Shown here one piece after another: positions 11,913 to 24,263 of a stretch of 64,000 nucleotides of DNA (positions are counted from its first letter, which is position 1; each line of letters starts with the position of its first letter). Made by a program: the position numbers and the translations under genes. Under the pieces are notes generated by a model. It was not told the DNA's origin. It worked only from the letters and a program-made list of their open reading frames with translations, and did not search any database. Location of the stretch: the NCBI GenBank assembly GCA_015698045.1, contig BLAL01000030.1:496001-560000 (forward strand), written 5' to 3'. This DNA comes from Rhizophagus clarus. Its lineage: Eukaryota; Glomeromycota; Glomeromycetes; Glomerales; Glomeraceae.

Positions 11913-13337
11913 CAAATTATTTTATAGTCGGGTGTATATAAAATTCGTATAATTTATTTAATGTATATAAATTTATATTTTTTAATTCGTACTGTACATT
12001 CATATATAGTGTATATGTATTGCATAACAATCGCATTGTAATTTCAAACAGTATCCCGATATTTTGCATTGTAATGAACGTGTTTTATTCTGTCTATTCG
12101 ATACTCAGCACTCATCCGAATTGAAATCAAGTCAAAAAAATACATTGATATGGATTTTCGATAAATGATTCAATAAGACGACAATGTAGCATATCCCAGT
12201 CTTCTAATCTAAAAATAAATTTACATAAATCCTTTTGCAAAAGGTTATTTGTATACAGAACACTAATACTTCATTATTCATTCATTTATTTTATCCCTTT
12301 AATTAAATAATAATTGGGGTTATTATCACGGAAAATGAGGTTATGAGGGTTTGAGAAATTTTTTTATCAAAATTTTGAGCATTATATTTTTCGATGAAAT
12401 TAGATTAAAAATACAATTAATTACAATTAATCCTAAATTGTTGTCAAAAAATTCTCAGAACCTTATTTTCCTAGCAAATAACCTATTATTTAATTATTCA
12501 AAAAGGAAATAAGCTGAACAGTTTAAACTGAATGAACATATAATAAATACACTACATTAAAATGATTTATACATTCGCTGAAAGTCTAAGTCTTAATTAC
12601 GGAGGTGACGATATTAGTAATTGGTTAAAGTCATTTGACCTATATTATTAAAAACTTCTCAAGAATGAAAGTGCATGGTGTTTTCTGCATTGTTGAGTGG
12701 TTAATATGTGTATGCAAGGTTGTGAATGCTAAATGAATAAAGTAGGCATTAGGTTGGTTTGCTTTGTATTCTGGCTGTAGAAAAGAACTATTCGCCGGAT
12801 AAAATGGCCAAATTAGCCAATCAAAGAAAATATAAATCGAGATTTTAGCTCATCTACTATTAATACAAATATATATATATATATATTTATATGATAAAAA
12901 GATTTAAAATGCAAAACTTTAACAGTTTAATTGAAATATTGTAGATGCATGGCAATTTTACTGTATTATATATACTGCTCCTAGCAAAGTTAATGACCGT
13001 CTAAACTGCATTGCTTAATAAATTTCCAAATAAAAGTGAACGAGTTAAACATTACCTGAAGAGATGTAAAATGTTTTAAGGAAAACAATTGAAGAAGCAG
13101 AACAGATCAAATTAGATCATGATAAAATCAAACATATTTGGCATTATTTAATGATATTTTTAATATATATTCAAATAAGTAATATACAGTATATTTTATC
13201 GTAGTATAGAAAACAGCTGTTAGTTTTTTCCTATTCTGTATTGATTTTGTACGTTGCGAAAATATAATACAAGATATAAAAAAGAAATAATTTCAATGAA
13301 ATAGCCGTTAAAAGATTGTCAAAACACTTGCCCAGTA
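11913..13337. other. Intergenic; possible MITE at 12316-12485
   Basis: No gene seen. GGGGTTATTATCACGGAAAA at 12316 and its imperfect reverse complement (ending near 12485, TTTTCCTAGCAAATAACC) could be the ends of a small, diverged TIR element of about 170 bp. A 14-bp palindrome, CCTTTTGCAAAAGG, lies near 12232. Everything else is AT-rich spacer. Confidence 0.35.
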
Positions 13338-13784
13338 CAGTCAACCCTCCATAATTGCACACCCCTTGGGACCAAGCTAAAGCATGCAATTAGAGAGGGT
13401 GTGCGATTATACATGTATAATACCTGGTCTTTAGTAGAAAAATGCCGGAATTCTAAAGCATTATGCTGCAATTATTAGAAAAGCGTCAGAACTCCAAGGC
13501 ATTACTTTGCAAATTAATAGAAAAACGTCAGAATTCCAAGACTTTGCGCTACCAATTAGTAGAAAAGCACCGGAATTCCAAGACAATTAGTAGAAAAATA
13601 CCATGCAGATCACGTGTGTGCAGTTATGGAGGGAAATATCAATAAGATCGTTCTGGAAAACTGTTGCACGTGTAGAATATAGAGGTGTGCAATTAGCATT
13701 AAGTCCCAAATTGGGACCAAGCAAAAGGGTGCAATTATAGAGGCGTGTGCAATTATGGAGAGTGAAATTATTGAGGGTTAACTT
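13338..13784. mobile_element. Pogo/Tigger-type MITE with internal minisatellite
   Basis: The left end reads TA then CAGTCAACCCTCCATAATTG, and the right end ends GGAGAGTG...GAGGGTTAACTT followed by ATA. The CAGT.AACCCTC.ATAATT pattern and TA flank are typical of pogo/Tigger Tc1-mariner relatives. The words GTGTGCAATTATGGAG occur near both ends. The interior (13430-13606) is a minisatellite of about four and a half 42-bp units with core TTAGTAGAAAAGCGTCAGAA. There is no transposase; a 60-codon frame here is just the minisatellite in translation. Confidence 0.65.
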
Positions 13785-14904
13785 ATATTCTTTTTTGGTT
13801 AGATTTTACTAGATAAATTAGGAAATAATTTGTTGCAAAATTTTATATTCTTTATTCTTATTACTTAAGATTTAGATTATTGATTCGTAAATCTATTCCT
13901 AATCATAATCGTATTCATAATCCTAGTTCTAATCCTAATCTATTAGATCTTTCCTTGCGAATTCGTGTCTTATATATATTTTTTTCTGTTCGAATCAAAA
14001 GAATGTTTAATGAATGAGTATTGTTGAAAAAGTTATGTCATTGTTACGTACAGTAAGTATATCTGTATCAGTTGATCATCATCTTGTATTCTTACTCGTA
14101 GAAATTATTAATACTGTAGTTATTTCATAATATATATTATTTATGAGATTTTGATCTTAGAAAGTATTGATGAATAATAAAAATAAACTCATAACATTTT
14201 ACCCGTGAAAAGGTTTTTTATGTTATACAAAAGGTTTTATTCAAAGAATCGAAAATGAAAAAAGGAAATTTTTGAAATATAATATTCAAATCATGATCAA
14301 AAATAACGAAAAATGTAAAATGAAATACATAAAATGCGTATAATAAAATTATCTCAATGCATCATTTAGTATAAGGTTTCCCTTGTGCTTTTTTTTTCTT
14401 TTTTTTTTTTTAATTTATTTTAATTTATAAAATTTTCATAGACGAGCGTAAATTTTTTAGCCGATAAAACGATTTATTGAAATTCACTTAATTCATTAAT
14501 AATTGGCTATTATTGTTGATTTTTTCATTGAAAATAATAAAATTTATTAATTCGTTAATAATTAACTAATATCGTTCGTTTTTGAAATTTTAATGAAATT
14601 ATATTAATAATAAAGGATTTATTTTTAGGTTGAAAAACAAAAAAAAATCATATGAATTTATTTATTAAGGAAAAAAATATTATAAATTATTTTATTTTCT
14701 TTTTCTTTTGGCTTTAAAAAAAAAAAAAAGAAAAAGAAAACAATTTATTATCATTATGATTTGTATGACATATTTGTATGGTCAAAATATACAATAAAAA
14801 AAATATTTTGTTTATATTCTTTCTATAGATCTTTATTATAACATAATGTAAAAATTATAAAAATATAAATTATTTCTATTTCCGAATAAAAAAAAATCAA
14901 ATAA
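13785..14904. other. Intergenic, no gene seen
   Basis: AT-rich sequence with long A and T runs (14388-14415, 14715-14730) and an AATCCTAATC-type short repeat near 13905-13940. No gene or element boundary recognised. Confidence 0.4.
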
Positions 14905-15057
14905 ATTACTTCTTACGATCTTCCAAAAATACCTGCAAAACTTACAACTATTTACTATGTTCATAATTCTACTGGACGCTTAACTCAGGAATTTACCGTA
15001 AAAGAAATTACTGGCATCGTAAGAACCGACGGTACACCGTATGTAATTTGTACTTGA
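14905..15057 (+). pseudogene. Short coding-like fragment of unknown family
   Basis: An open stretch of 50 codons without a start Met, ending at TGA 15055-15057. It contains TGRLTQEFTVKEITGIVRTD, which has a composition more like a real protein than the surrounding AT-biased frames. It could be a terminal exon or the remnant of a decayed gene. Nothing upstream connects to it. Confidence 0.2.
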
Positions 15058-15494
15058 ATGATGATTTTGTTTTGGATCAATTGGAATTAAATAAAAAAAA
15101 AAAAAAAAATTTATCCTATTGATCTCAAATAAATTTATTTCATGATTTACTAACCATAATCCACTTTAGTTTCATTTGAACAGCCGTGGGTATTCTAAAA
15201 AAAGCTACTGGCTAGTGGCTAGTTAAAATAATTAAATTTAAATTAAATGTTAAAAAGTTTGTAAATGGATTGTAAATAATTAAAAATTATTATGTCTTGG
15301 TTGGATAAAATCCTTTAAAATTTGACCATTTTATCTTATGCCTCAAATGTCCAGAGTTATAAATATGAAAACCCAGCTTAGTCAGACTCAGATTAGAGTT
15401 GTGTTTTTCTCATTTATTTTATCTAAAAATCACGTAATTTCGTATAAATCACATAACCATAATTTTTCGCATCAATTTTATTATTTCATTTTTA
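15058..15494. other. Intergenic; orphan promoter-like sequence
   Basis: No gene. TATAAATATG at 15358-15367 looks like a TATA box on the plus strand but no coding sequence follows; instead a duplication and a transposase fragment lie downstream. Confidence 0.3.
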
Positions 15495-15608
15495 ATTTAT
15501 TTATTTAATTCTGCTAATACATAATAAGCGAGATTTATATCTTTTGACAGCATTTATTTATTTAATTCTGCTAATACATAATAAGCGAGATTTATATCTT
15601 TTGACAGC
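15495..15608. repeat. Exact 57-bp tandem duplication
   Basis: Two identical head-to-tail copies (15495-15551 and 15552-15608) sharing TTTAATTCTGCTAATACATA and ending TTTTGACAGCAT. The identity suggests a recent duplication or an assembly artefact. Confidence 0.9.
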
Positions 15609-15880
15609 ATATTCTGGTGATTCCCTTTCTATACATATCCATATATAAACGTCATGTCTTTCTTGCAAACTTTCTAATCGTAATTATATCAATTTCTAAG
15701 GCTGCACCGAAAATAATCACAGTTTCCCAAGTACATCTTTTTGCCGCCCCAATTCTCTCTCAATATAATTCAATTCACAAAAGAACTTTTGGTAAAAAAA
15801 TACACTTATGCTCATTTTCGATATTGCTTCTAACGTGCTTTTGTACCAAAAAATCTTCGACAATCAGTATATGACCCATT
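15600..15880 (-). pseudogene. C-terminal fragment of a DDE transposase
   Basis: Read on the minus strand with frame changes, it gives FLVQKHV, a degenerate ELNFIE-like stretch (IELY*ERIGAAKR) and EIDIITIRKFARKT, then MDMYRKGIT. The same sequence of motifs occurs in the transposase remnant at 21740-22070 (FLVQKSA, CELNFIERYCSVAKK, GIITIRKFA, YRNGITSKLAEY), so the two are relatives. The fragment has frameshifts and stops and is dead. Confidence 0.65.
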
Positions 15881-16419
15881 TTTCATAATCCATATTCGTC
15901 CATTCTTTGGTTTACTATTTTGATTTGATGCTGGTTATTGTAATCTAAAAGTCGTGTCACCCATCTTTATTGCCTCTGAGTTTTAAATGATACAAAATAA
16001 AACATCAGAATTTAAAATTGCTGCACAGCTAAGGAAAAGAGTCTCAGAATTTCACTTATCCAGAATCATTTTAAATCTTTACTGGAGATAAGCATTTTTC
16101 TGTTGCTGTTGTACACTTGATTTAAGTCGACTATATTCATTAAGAATTATTGAATTCCCTTTTCCCTTTTTACACACATATTTTTGTTAAAATAAAACAC
16201 ACATTCATCACATGTTCAAGAATTATTTATTTTCTTTATCATTAAATCTGCTGGTATCATTCAAATTTAAAAATTTAAAAGAGAATTGAAACAATAATTA
16301 ATAATTAGATTATTACAATTTCTTTTTTTTAAAAAAAAAATTAGATAGCATCAGCAATTAAATCCTAAAATTAGCAATATATATTTTATACCTTTTTGTT
16401 AACTACTATAACTTTAAAA
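15881..16419. other. Intergenic, no gene seen
   Basis: AT-rich sequence without recognisable coding, RNA or element ends. Confidence 0.4.
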
Positions 16420-16640
16420 TCTTCTATCCTGTATGTTTTTTTTTGCGTTTTTTTTTTTGACTTTTTATATAAAAAACGCCGGAATTCAGTTTCGACGTAT
16501 TTTTTTTTCTGTGTTTTTTTTTTTTCGTTTTTAAATGGCGTTTTTTTTTATTTTTTAAATTTAAAAACGCCGAAACTGTCAGTTTCGGCATTTTTTTGCG
16601 TTTTTTTTTTGACTTTTTATATATATAAACGTTATGATCA
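16420..16640. repeat. Hairpin minisatellite of the GCCGGAAC-GTTTCGGC type
   Basis: Repeated short palindromes of the form AAAACGCCG-AA...CAGTTTCGGC-ATTTTT separated by T-runs and ATATATAAA. Related palindromic units occur at 33410-33935, 58290-58450 and 59750-59880, always in or beside TIR elements. Confidence 0.7.
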
Positions 16641-16669
16641 GCAAATAATCAGCATGTAATATAAGATAT

Positions 16670-17225
16670 ATCCATCTATTCAAGAAAGCAATGCCTGGCT
16701 GATCTTTTCCCAACACTGCTATTATCCATTAAATTTTTTAAAGATATTTTTCAGGATTCTATAACAATTTTATCTATATCTTCATAGATGATAAATAAAC
16801 CATTGTATATTATAATTTTCCCTATAACCTTGTCGTTTAAGATTTCCTTAACAAGAACATGTGCTTCTTTATCTAGTCGTTAACTTAGTTAACTTATTTT
16901 TTTTACTCTATCCATGCATTAATACTAAAATAAATATATTTTGGCTAGATTATAATTTTCAATAGGATATTTGCTAATTTTTTTAAACCTGACAATAAAT
17001 TTATCTAAATTTAAAGCATATTCTTCTTGTATCATAAGATTTATTTTCATTTATCCATAATTAGGTATATCTAAAGTTTCTTTCTATCAGAAGTATCATC
17101 ATTTCTCATTACCTCCCAAACTCATTTTGCCAAAGATTTGGATTTCTTTTTATAATCCCTGTAAGCTTGCTGAATAACTGTTGCATAGAAATTTTCAAAG
17201 CTATAATCATAATATTTAGGAATCA
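16670..17225 (-). pseudogene. Decayed gene of unknown repeated family
   Basis: On the minus strand, pieces in shifting frames can be read: FYATVIQQAYRDYKKKSKSL then AKRVWEVMRNDDTSD, and further on KKHMFLLRKSLNDKVIGKII and NGLFIIYEDIDKIVIES. The first resembles an IQ-like basic helix. Many stops interrupt it. I cannot name the family; its position among transposons suggests a transposon-borne or lineage-specific expanded protein. Confidence 0.35.
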
Positions 17226-17359
17226 AGAATCATTGCAACATTATAGTTCTTGAATTCTAAAGTAAAGTGTTTCTTTAAAACTAATAAATAAACTATAAGT
17301 AAGTGGAAATAGTTGAATAATTTACCAGTAGTCATTATGATAGCTAGATTTTGAAAATA

Positions 17360-18130
17360 TATATTTTTTTTTTTTTTATATTCAAAGACCATACTTGGCT
17401 TTTATTAAAAAAAAGAAAATAAGTACAAAAATACAGAATAGTAATAAGCAAATTTAACAGATAGATAAATCTATATAGACCTATTAAAATAAGCCCACCC
17501 AATAAAAGTCAAATGTGGTCCAACAATTTCAACTAATGGCCAGTATTACCATATTCCATAGTGTGAGTAAGATCTTTGAATATAACAGATTATTTTCTTC
17601 CATAATCCCTACAGAACATGCTATTACAAGAAGTCACCACTCTAACCGAATGGTATATGGGCACTATACTAAGGCTTCCTAGTCAATAAGTTGAAACTCT
17701 CTTTTCGCTTAGCAGTCCTATCCAAAAAAGATTTTTCCCCTATTGTTTAGATACCTTTAATCAAAGCAGATACACTAAAAATAAAAAAATATATGATAAG
17801 TCATAATGACTCATACGTGACTTTGACCAGTCCAACTAGGAATCAACATGTGTTAGCAAAATTTAAAATAAATCTTCCAAACAAATTCCTTTTATTTAAT
17901 TAGATTGACAAACAAAACCCTAAAAAAGAAAGTTACACCAAACCACCAAAATACTGATCAACATTCCAATATCCTCAACCCCCCAAAACTAAGAAATTAA
18001 AGGCTAAAATATCGATAGACAAGAAATAAAAACTAAAGGAAAATCATTAATACTCCCAGAAACCTAAAAGAAAAACTGGGAAAAGAGGTAAAATACCATA
18101 ACTATTACTTCTACATCTCCTTAAATGATT
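17360..18130 (-). mobile_element. Probable 3' end of a poly(A) retroposon
   Basis: On the minus strand the block ends GGTCTTTGAATATA followed by an A-run of about 15 (plus-strand T-run at about 17367-17381), like a non-LTR retroposon 3' UTR with tail. A second plus-strand T-run followed by AATTCAAAGGTCGTG occurs at 18622-18650, suggesting a second copy of the same 3' end. No coding sequence is recognisable upstream. Confidence 0.35.
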
Positions 18131-18195
18131 CCTAAGCAAGAAAGAGTAAATGCTACTTCTGGTCATAAACAAAAACTTCAACTAATAACTTTGCT

Positions 18196-18393
18196 TTGTC
18201 TATTTTAATGCTTTCAAAATATGAAAAAAAAATTAAAATAGATGATCCAATAAATTACCCATTATATTTGTTCCAAGGATCATTGGCAATTTTTTTTATT
18301 AAAATTAATGTAGCCAGATTTATGTTCCTCACAGGTCAAAAGCTAATAAATTGGTCATATGCCCTATTGATAACTATTAGTCTAATAGGTTAG
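18196..18393 (+). other. Open frame of uncertain meaning overlapping a TIR-like end
   Basis: A 65-codon frame without known motif. Its last third runs into CACAGGTCAAA at 18330, the same terminal word found (as CATAGGTCGAA and, reversed, TTTGACCTGTG) at the ends of the 35167-38698 block. The region to about 18600 contains TGATAACTAT/CTGATTGATAACT words shared with that block, so it is probably a fragment of that repeat rather than a gene. Confidence 0.25.
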
Positions 18394-18621
18394 CCAAAAT
18401 TTAATAATCAATAGGGCATATGTCTGATTGATAACTATATAAAAATTTAGGTTAGCCGAATTGTTCATATTTTTTAATTTGAATAAATTAGGTAATAATT
18501 CAATAGTCATCATTTAGTTTGATATATAATTATTAATACTCATAAAATTGAATTTAATCAGTATATACTGATTGATAACTATCAGATTAATCTGTTGATC
18601 TAATAATATTATTTATGTATA

Positions 18622-19403
18622 TATTTTTTTTTTTTTTAATTCAAAGGTCGTGTATTATTTATTGATAAATATTTAAAAATAAAATATTAAGTACAAAATA
18701 TAAAATCCATCCAGTTCAGCTAAATGTGACTTATGAATTTATTTATGTATATTATATTATTTCTTACTGAATTTAATATATAAGAATTAAACTATTTTAG
18801 AGTTATTTGCTGATCAATTACATATTTTATATAAATGTGATGTATATCATGATAAAAGTTTAATTATCTTGGATAAATAATTTGGAGTTAAAAAAACTTT
18901 GAAAAAAAATTTTTTTGTTTTATAAATTAAAATTGACTTCCTTGAAAACTGATTTTTTTTTTTAAAAAAATATTTACTTTTCTCTGTTTGCATATCTAAT
19001 CTTAAGAAAAAAAAATTACATTAACTACTCTCTATAACTAACAACATTAATACTGGAACCTACTGTGATATTCAAATCCTGCAAAGCATCATTCTTCATA
19101 TTTTTTGATATGCTTTCCTTTTCCCCCTAGCGGTAGTAATCATATTAAAAATTGATATTGAAATCCTGAAGGAATGGTTCAAATAAATCAATATGATCAG
19201 TTATGGTAAGCAGTTGCAATTTGGTTAGTCATCTGACTTACTGATCTGACTTACTAATATGACTGATAATCTTTTTTTCAATTTATTCTAAATTGAAAGA
19301 AAATAAAAAATTAAAGTCAGTTTAAAAACTGATATTAAAAAATAAGAAAACTTTTGGACTCATTTTAGACTGATAAATTAAAAATAAAAAAAATATATAT
19401 ATA
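18622..19403. other. Repeat-derived intergenic sequence
   Basis: Starts with a T-run retroposon-like end on the minus strand, followed by AT-rich sequence. No gene. Ends at the left terminal repeat of the 19404 element. Confidence 0.35.
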
Positions 19404-19809
19404 TGGTGCATCTCACTTATAAACCATAATAATGTAGTGCGACTTAATTATTTATAAATCAGGAAAAAAAATAATAAATGATAAAATTAAACTGATAAAT
19501 TAATAAAACGTGACATGCTGATTATTTTTAATGGTTTATTTTTTTTAAAAAATAATCTATATCTAAATTTATTTTTGCTTAAAGTTTGGGAATATTTATA
19601 AGATGTATATAGAAAAAGAAAAAATTTCAGACTAAGGATTAACATGTAACAAATGAATTTTCAGTATATTTTTTCACAGGATCAGTTGATAATAATAATG
19701 ACTCGCCTATCTAAATGAAAAATTCAGTACAAAAAATAAGAACAAAGTGATAATAGAAGATTTATAAAAAAACTATGACTTACTGATGGCTTAAAAGATA
19801 ATAATAATA

Positions 19810-20104
19810 GGATCCCAGACATTACTAAAATAACTCACATTTTTTTTTTTACCCATTTTTCTCAAAATTAAACCAATTTGCTTTTTTAGTTTTTTAAGAA
19901 TATCTTGCCATCTATTCAACTAATTTCAATAATCTTTTTTTTATTTTGTAGATTTCATTGAGAGCTACATTTTAAAAAACATTCCATCCAATTTGGATCA
20001 CTGGTTGAGGAGAAAATTGCAAAAACATGTTTTTTAGCTTCTAAATTTCACATCAATTTGCTCTTTTTCATGATTATGAGTTGTATCAGTAATGTCTGGG
20101 GTCC
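19810..20104. mobile_element. MITE nested in the 19404 transposon
   Basis: A 295-bp block with TIRs GGATCCCAGACATTACT and, reversed, GGACCCCAGACATTACT, both continuing towards AACTCA. TA flanks both ends (19808-19809, 20105-20106). It sits upstream of the transposase frame. Confidence 0.8.
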
Positions 20105-20121
20105 TATGATAATAGTTAGGG

Positions 20122-22073
20122 AGATGATAATAATAGTGGGTGGGATTCTAAAGTTGATTATTTAGATGAAAAAACTGTTTATGACCAAATAAAAGAAAAA
20201 TCTCTTGAGTTAATCTGGTCAGATAATGCATATCTAGAAACAAAGAAGCGTAAATTTTATCTTACTAGAAAAATGAAAAAATCAACGTATTTTGATAAAT
20301 ACGGACCAAGTGGCTTATTTACAAAAGCTGCAAAGGGAACTGCAAAGATAACAATTTACTTGAATAAATCAACTCTGAATGATTTCACAGAGGTTTTAGA
20401 TGACGCAGAAAATAAGGGATGAAATAAACTTGCTTTAAACAAAAAAATCAAAAATTTGAAGAATAAACTTTAAAAACAACAAAAAAATTAATAGTGACTG
20501 AATACAAGAAGCATGCAATTTTGAGTACATAAAGAAATTGGATGACAATAAAAAAGCTGCAAAATTAGTTTATATTGACCATGTGTCATTTAAAGCAAGG
20601 ACTATTTAATACTAAGCAAACTATTGGCTTCAGTATAATCATCTCCCAGTAAGCCGTCAAGAAAAATATCAAAAAACCATTCGGCTAATAAATAATGAAG
20701 ATATAGCAGAAGAGTGTTATTTATAGATTCAATCTCAGAGTGAAATAATGACTCTGTTAAAATTTAAAGAATTTATTAAGCAAAAATTGTTCATCAATAC
20801 AGGAATAATAAAAAAAAAGACCATAAACATGGCAACATCAGTACATTAGTTAAATGTACTTGGCTTTTCTTTTCAATTACAAAAATAAGGTAAAAATGTT
20901 TATTAATTATGAGTTATGAATGCAAAAGTTAACAAATAAATTAAATTAAGGAATATATTATGATGGTTATGAGCGTGCCAATATTATTGAATATCAAAAA
21001 TCATTTTTGGAAGAAATTTTCAATTATGAAAAATATATGGTATTATATGAAAGGGAAAATATGAAAAGGATTCCACCAGTTCTAGAATCTGATGATAAGA
21101 AGATCATTCTTGTAACACATGATGAGTGCATATTTTACTCTAATAATGGAAATTGAGGTATATGGGTGAAGTCAAAAGAGCTGCCATTACGTAAAAAAGG
21201 GAATGGATGTTCAATTATGATTAGCAAATTTTTATTAGAAGAATGTAGCCAATTTAAATTAAATTCTCAAATTCTCAATAAATTCAAGAAAACCCGTTTA
21301 TACCTCAGGAAGTACACATTTATCTTCAACTGGGTAAAAATCAAGATGGGTATTGGACAAATAAGCATTTAATAAACCAAGTTTAAACCAAAGCTAATCC
21401 AATTTTTGAAACACTTTTTCTTAATTGTATTAGACTATTCATATTTGATAATAACTCAAATTATGCAGCATTTAAACCTGATACTTTTGTTGCCAGTAGA
21501 ATGAACTTAAAGTCTAGAGAAAAACAACCAAAGATGAAAGATACAAATTTTGGATCAAATAAACAATAATATAAATCAATGATAAATGATGATAGTGAAC
21601 CTAAAAGAATGAAACAAATATTAATTGAATGTGGATTGTGAAGAGATAGTTTAAGTGCTGATTGTAAATTATGTAAAGACAAAATATTTGATATAACTTG
21701 AATAGATTGTTACGCACATTGAATTATTTCATTACAACCTGATTTCTTAGTACAAAAAAGTGCGTTAGAAGAAGTAATATTAGAAGCTGGTCATAAGGAT
21801 ATTTTTTATCTAAAGTTTTATTGCGAATTAAACTTTATTGAACGATATTGTAGTGTAGCAAAAAAGTATACTTGAGAAAACTGTGATTATTCATGGCAAG
21901 ATTTGCAACGTATTGTTCCTGAAGGTTTAGATTTTGTTGGTATAATTACAATAAGAAAGTTTGCCTGAAAGGCATGGCATTATATATACTTATACAGGAA
22001 TGGGATTACTAGCAAATTGGCAGAGTATGCAGCTAAAAAATATAGATCTCATCATCAAATTCCTGACCTGTAA
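20122..22073 (+). pseudogene. DDE transposase of the 19404 element, multiply interrupted
   Basis: Recognisable segments in order: SKVDYLDEKTVYDQIKEKSL, YDGYERANIIEYQKSFLEE, VTHDECIFYSNNGN (first catalytic Asp), PLRKKGNGCSIMISKFL, FDNNSNYAAFKPDTF (second Asp), FGSNKQ, RDSLSADCKLCKDK, KFYCELNFIERYCSVAKKY (third, Glu) and KLAEYAAKKYRSHHQIPDL at the end (TAA 22071-22073). The same architecture is found in abundant basidiomycete and Glomeromycotina transposon proteins. Stops occur at several places where family members carry Trp or Arg, for example 20420-20422 and 21639-21641 (TGA for Trp). Not functional. Confidence 0.8.
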
Positions 22074-22185
22074 TAGCAGAATTAAAATAATTTTTTGAAA
22101 TAAAGTCATACATAAGTCATGTGTAAGTCACGTGAAATTAAATTTGAAATTTCAGACTTTGTGGTTTATAAGTGAGACGCATCAT

Positions 22186-22339
22186 ATATATTAATATATA
22201 TATTATTTTTTTTATATATTTTAAGTAGAAGACGTATAAGTGTTATACTAATCTTCTACTAGTTATTTTAACTCTTTAGACTCATTTCAGACTGATAAAC
22301 TTAAAAAAGTAAAAAAGATTTTTTTTAAGTAGAAGACGT
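22186..22339. repeat. Exon-like minisatellite unit beside an LTR
   Basis: Contains AAGTAGAAGACGTATAAGTG, TTATACTAATCTTCTACTAG and TCATTTCAGACTGATAAACT, matching the unit structure of the array at 34838-35165. It ends AGAAGACGT directly before the TGTAGCATGA that starts an LTR-like sequence. Confidence 0.5.
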
Positions 22340-23440
22340 TGTAGCATGAAAATCATAGTAATAAAGATAATTAAATGATAATATAGTAGTTAGAAAGATT
22401 ATATGAAGCAAATGGATAAACTATTACCCGAAGAATAAATTATTACCTGATGGAACATAAGAAGAAAAAGATTACATGATATAAATCACATGATATAGTA
22501 CAAGTTATTTTTAGGATTTATTTTTAGTTTAGATTTTATTTTTAGTTTAGATTTTATTTTTAGTTTAGATTTTATTTTTATTTTATTTATTATTAGATTA
22601 GGAAAAGATAGTATTAGAAGTATAGTGAGAATAATTTCTTATAGGAACTTAATCAAAGAAATAGTAGAAAGAAGAGGAATGATATAATACTAAGCAAACA
22701 CCAAGCATTCCAGATCTTTTCGAATGATGTAATAATAGGGGAGATGGAATTAATGGGAGAAAACAGAAAGTAGGATTAGATAGGAAATAATTTTTATAAA
22801 TATGTTTTGATATAGATAAGAAAAATCCTTATCCAAGTTCATATTCGTTAATAAAGACACTATTAATTAAATTTACTTAAAATCTGATCCTAAGGATGGC
22901 TCTGAAATTGATTTTCCCAAAATCTGAAATCCGAAATTCTGAAACCGAAATCTGAAACATTTCGGCTGGCCGAAATTAAGGCCGAAATCCGTAATTCCAG
23001 CTGAAATGCCGAAATTAAAATTAACCAATAAAAATGCGTCACATGAAACGGTATGTCAATCATTTCCATATTGGGCAATAGCATTCCACAAAAATTGATT
23101 TTGGTAAGAACGAATCTGGAATCTTGTATAACATAAATTTCCTAAAAAGGACATTCCATAATTTCTGTAATTTCAGCCAGAATTAACCCATAATTTTAAC
23201 CAAAATTATATATTTAATTTCGGCATTTCGGCTGGAATTTCGGATTTCAGAATTTCGGATTTAGCTGGAATTTCAGATTACGGTTTTGGAATTTTGGCAA
23301 ATCTGAAATATTTTGGTTTCAGGGCCATCCTTATCTGATTTTATGCAAATCAGTGATAATATGATAAAATTATAATTGATTAATGGAAGGAAATTGCATC
23401 TTAATTGATGTTCAAGAGTACTGTCAGGATCCTGAACTAT
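22340..23440 (+). mobile_element. Diverged solo LTR-like sequence, interrupted by a MITE
   Basis: It opens TGTAGCATGA like the LTRs at 24264 and 33136, and near 23383-23427 has GGAAATTGCATCTTAATTGA and AGAGTACTGTCAGGATCCTGA, matching words of those LTRs. The middle is displaced by the MITE 22891-23333 and contains three copies of TTTTTAGTTTAGATTTTA (22518-22575). The 3' boundary is uncertain. Confidence 0.4.
22891..23333. mobile_element. hAT-type MITE (TAAGGATGGC ends)
   Basis: 443 bp with ends TAAGGATGGCTCTGAAA and, reversed, TAAGGATGGCCCTGAAA. Flanks TCTGATCC (22883-22890) and TCTGATTT (23334-23341) form an 8-bp target duplication with two transitions. The interior is made of GAAATTCCGGCTGAAATTTC-like words. 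The ends resemble those of the larger element at 44789-46142. Confidence 0.75.
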
Positions 23441-24241
23441 ATATAAATAGGTCAGGGGTTGAATTTGCTTATTGATCATATAAAATTTTTAAAAAGTTGC
23501 TTATTTCAGAGGTATTTTTAAAAATTACATATCCTACATACCCCTGTATTTAAAATATCTACTGATTGGAGTTTAATGAAATTTATATTATTGGATTTAT
23601 TTTAATGAGACGAATCTAATGGTATAAATCATATGGGTGGATTTGACTTGACCCAGTAACTCAGAATATTAACTATGGCAACTTAAATACTAAAATTAGG
23701 AATGTTTTTTCCTTAAATGGTATTTCACTTGTTAAAGTTAATCGAACGATAATTGAGACGATGGCAAAATCAGCCCATATATTTTATTTTGATAGCATTA
23801 ATATTGACCAAGATATCCTAAATTGAAAATTTTACTATACATCATATCTTACCTAAATAAAAGATGTTTAGGGTCCTGTACTGTTTTTGATTAATTATAA
23901 TTTTATCTTCTTTTGATATGTTAAATAAAAAGTAAAGTTATGCTTGTTTAAAAGTTAAAATATATTGAAAGTTATAGCGGAAGCTCTCTTAAAATGAAAG
24001 TATAATTGATTTATACTAAGTGTTGTAAATGAACCAATAGAAAACCTTCTTATGAGATGAGTTGTAAGTTAATTAATAGAAAACCTTCATGAATAATATA
24101 AATGAGTAAAAGAAAGAATGTAAAGAAAAATGTTGGAATGTAAAGAGAAAGAAAAAATCTAAACTGTTATACTGATAGGATGGTTATTTCTTTCACAATG
24201 TATAGTCATTGTACTAACCTTTTATTTTATTTTTTTCTATA
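23441..24241. other. Intergenic, no gene seen
   Basis: AT-rich. Contains AATGAGACGAATCTAATGG near 23605, a word resembling those in the foldback at 50.9-51.4 kb. No gene. It ends with a branch-site-like TACTAAC, T-rich tract and TATAG leading into an exon-like unit at 24242 that the retrotransposon interrupts. Confidence 0.35.
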
Positions 24242-24263
24242 GGTTCTGAACTTCTTTGGACGT

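Larger units (their letters stand above)
19404..22185 (+). mobile_element. 2.8-kb TIR transposon with broken DDE transposase
   Basis: The ends are inverted repeats: ATGGTGCATCTCACTTATAA on the left and, in reverse complement, ATGATGCGTCTCACTTATAA on the right, both continuing ACCA, set in (TA)n which hides the target duplication. Between them lies a transposase reading left to right with many stops, and a nested MITE at 19810-20104. The catalytic pattern D, D, E and TA-rich flanks fit a Tc1/mariner-like superfamily element common in fungi. Confidence 0.8.

Noticed and set aside
15617..15874. Plus-strand hydrophobic 85-codon frame
   Set aside because: The minus strand of the same stretch matches the DDE transposase C-terminus motif by motif.
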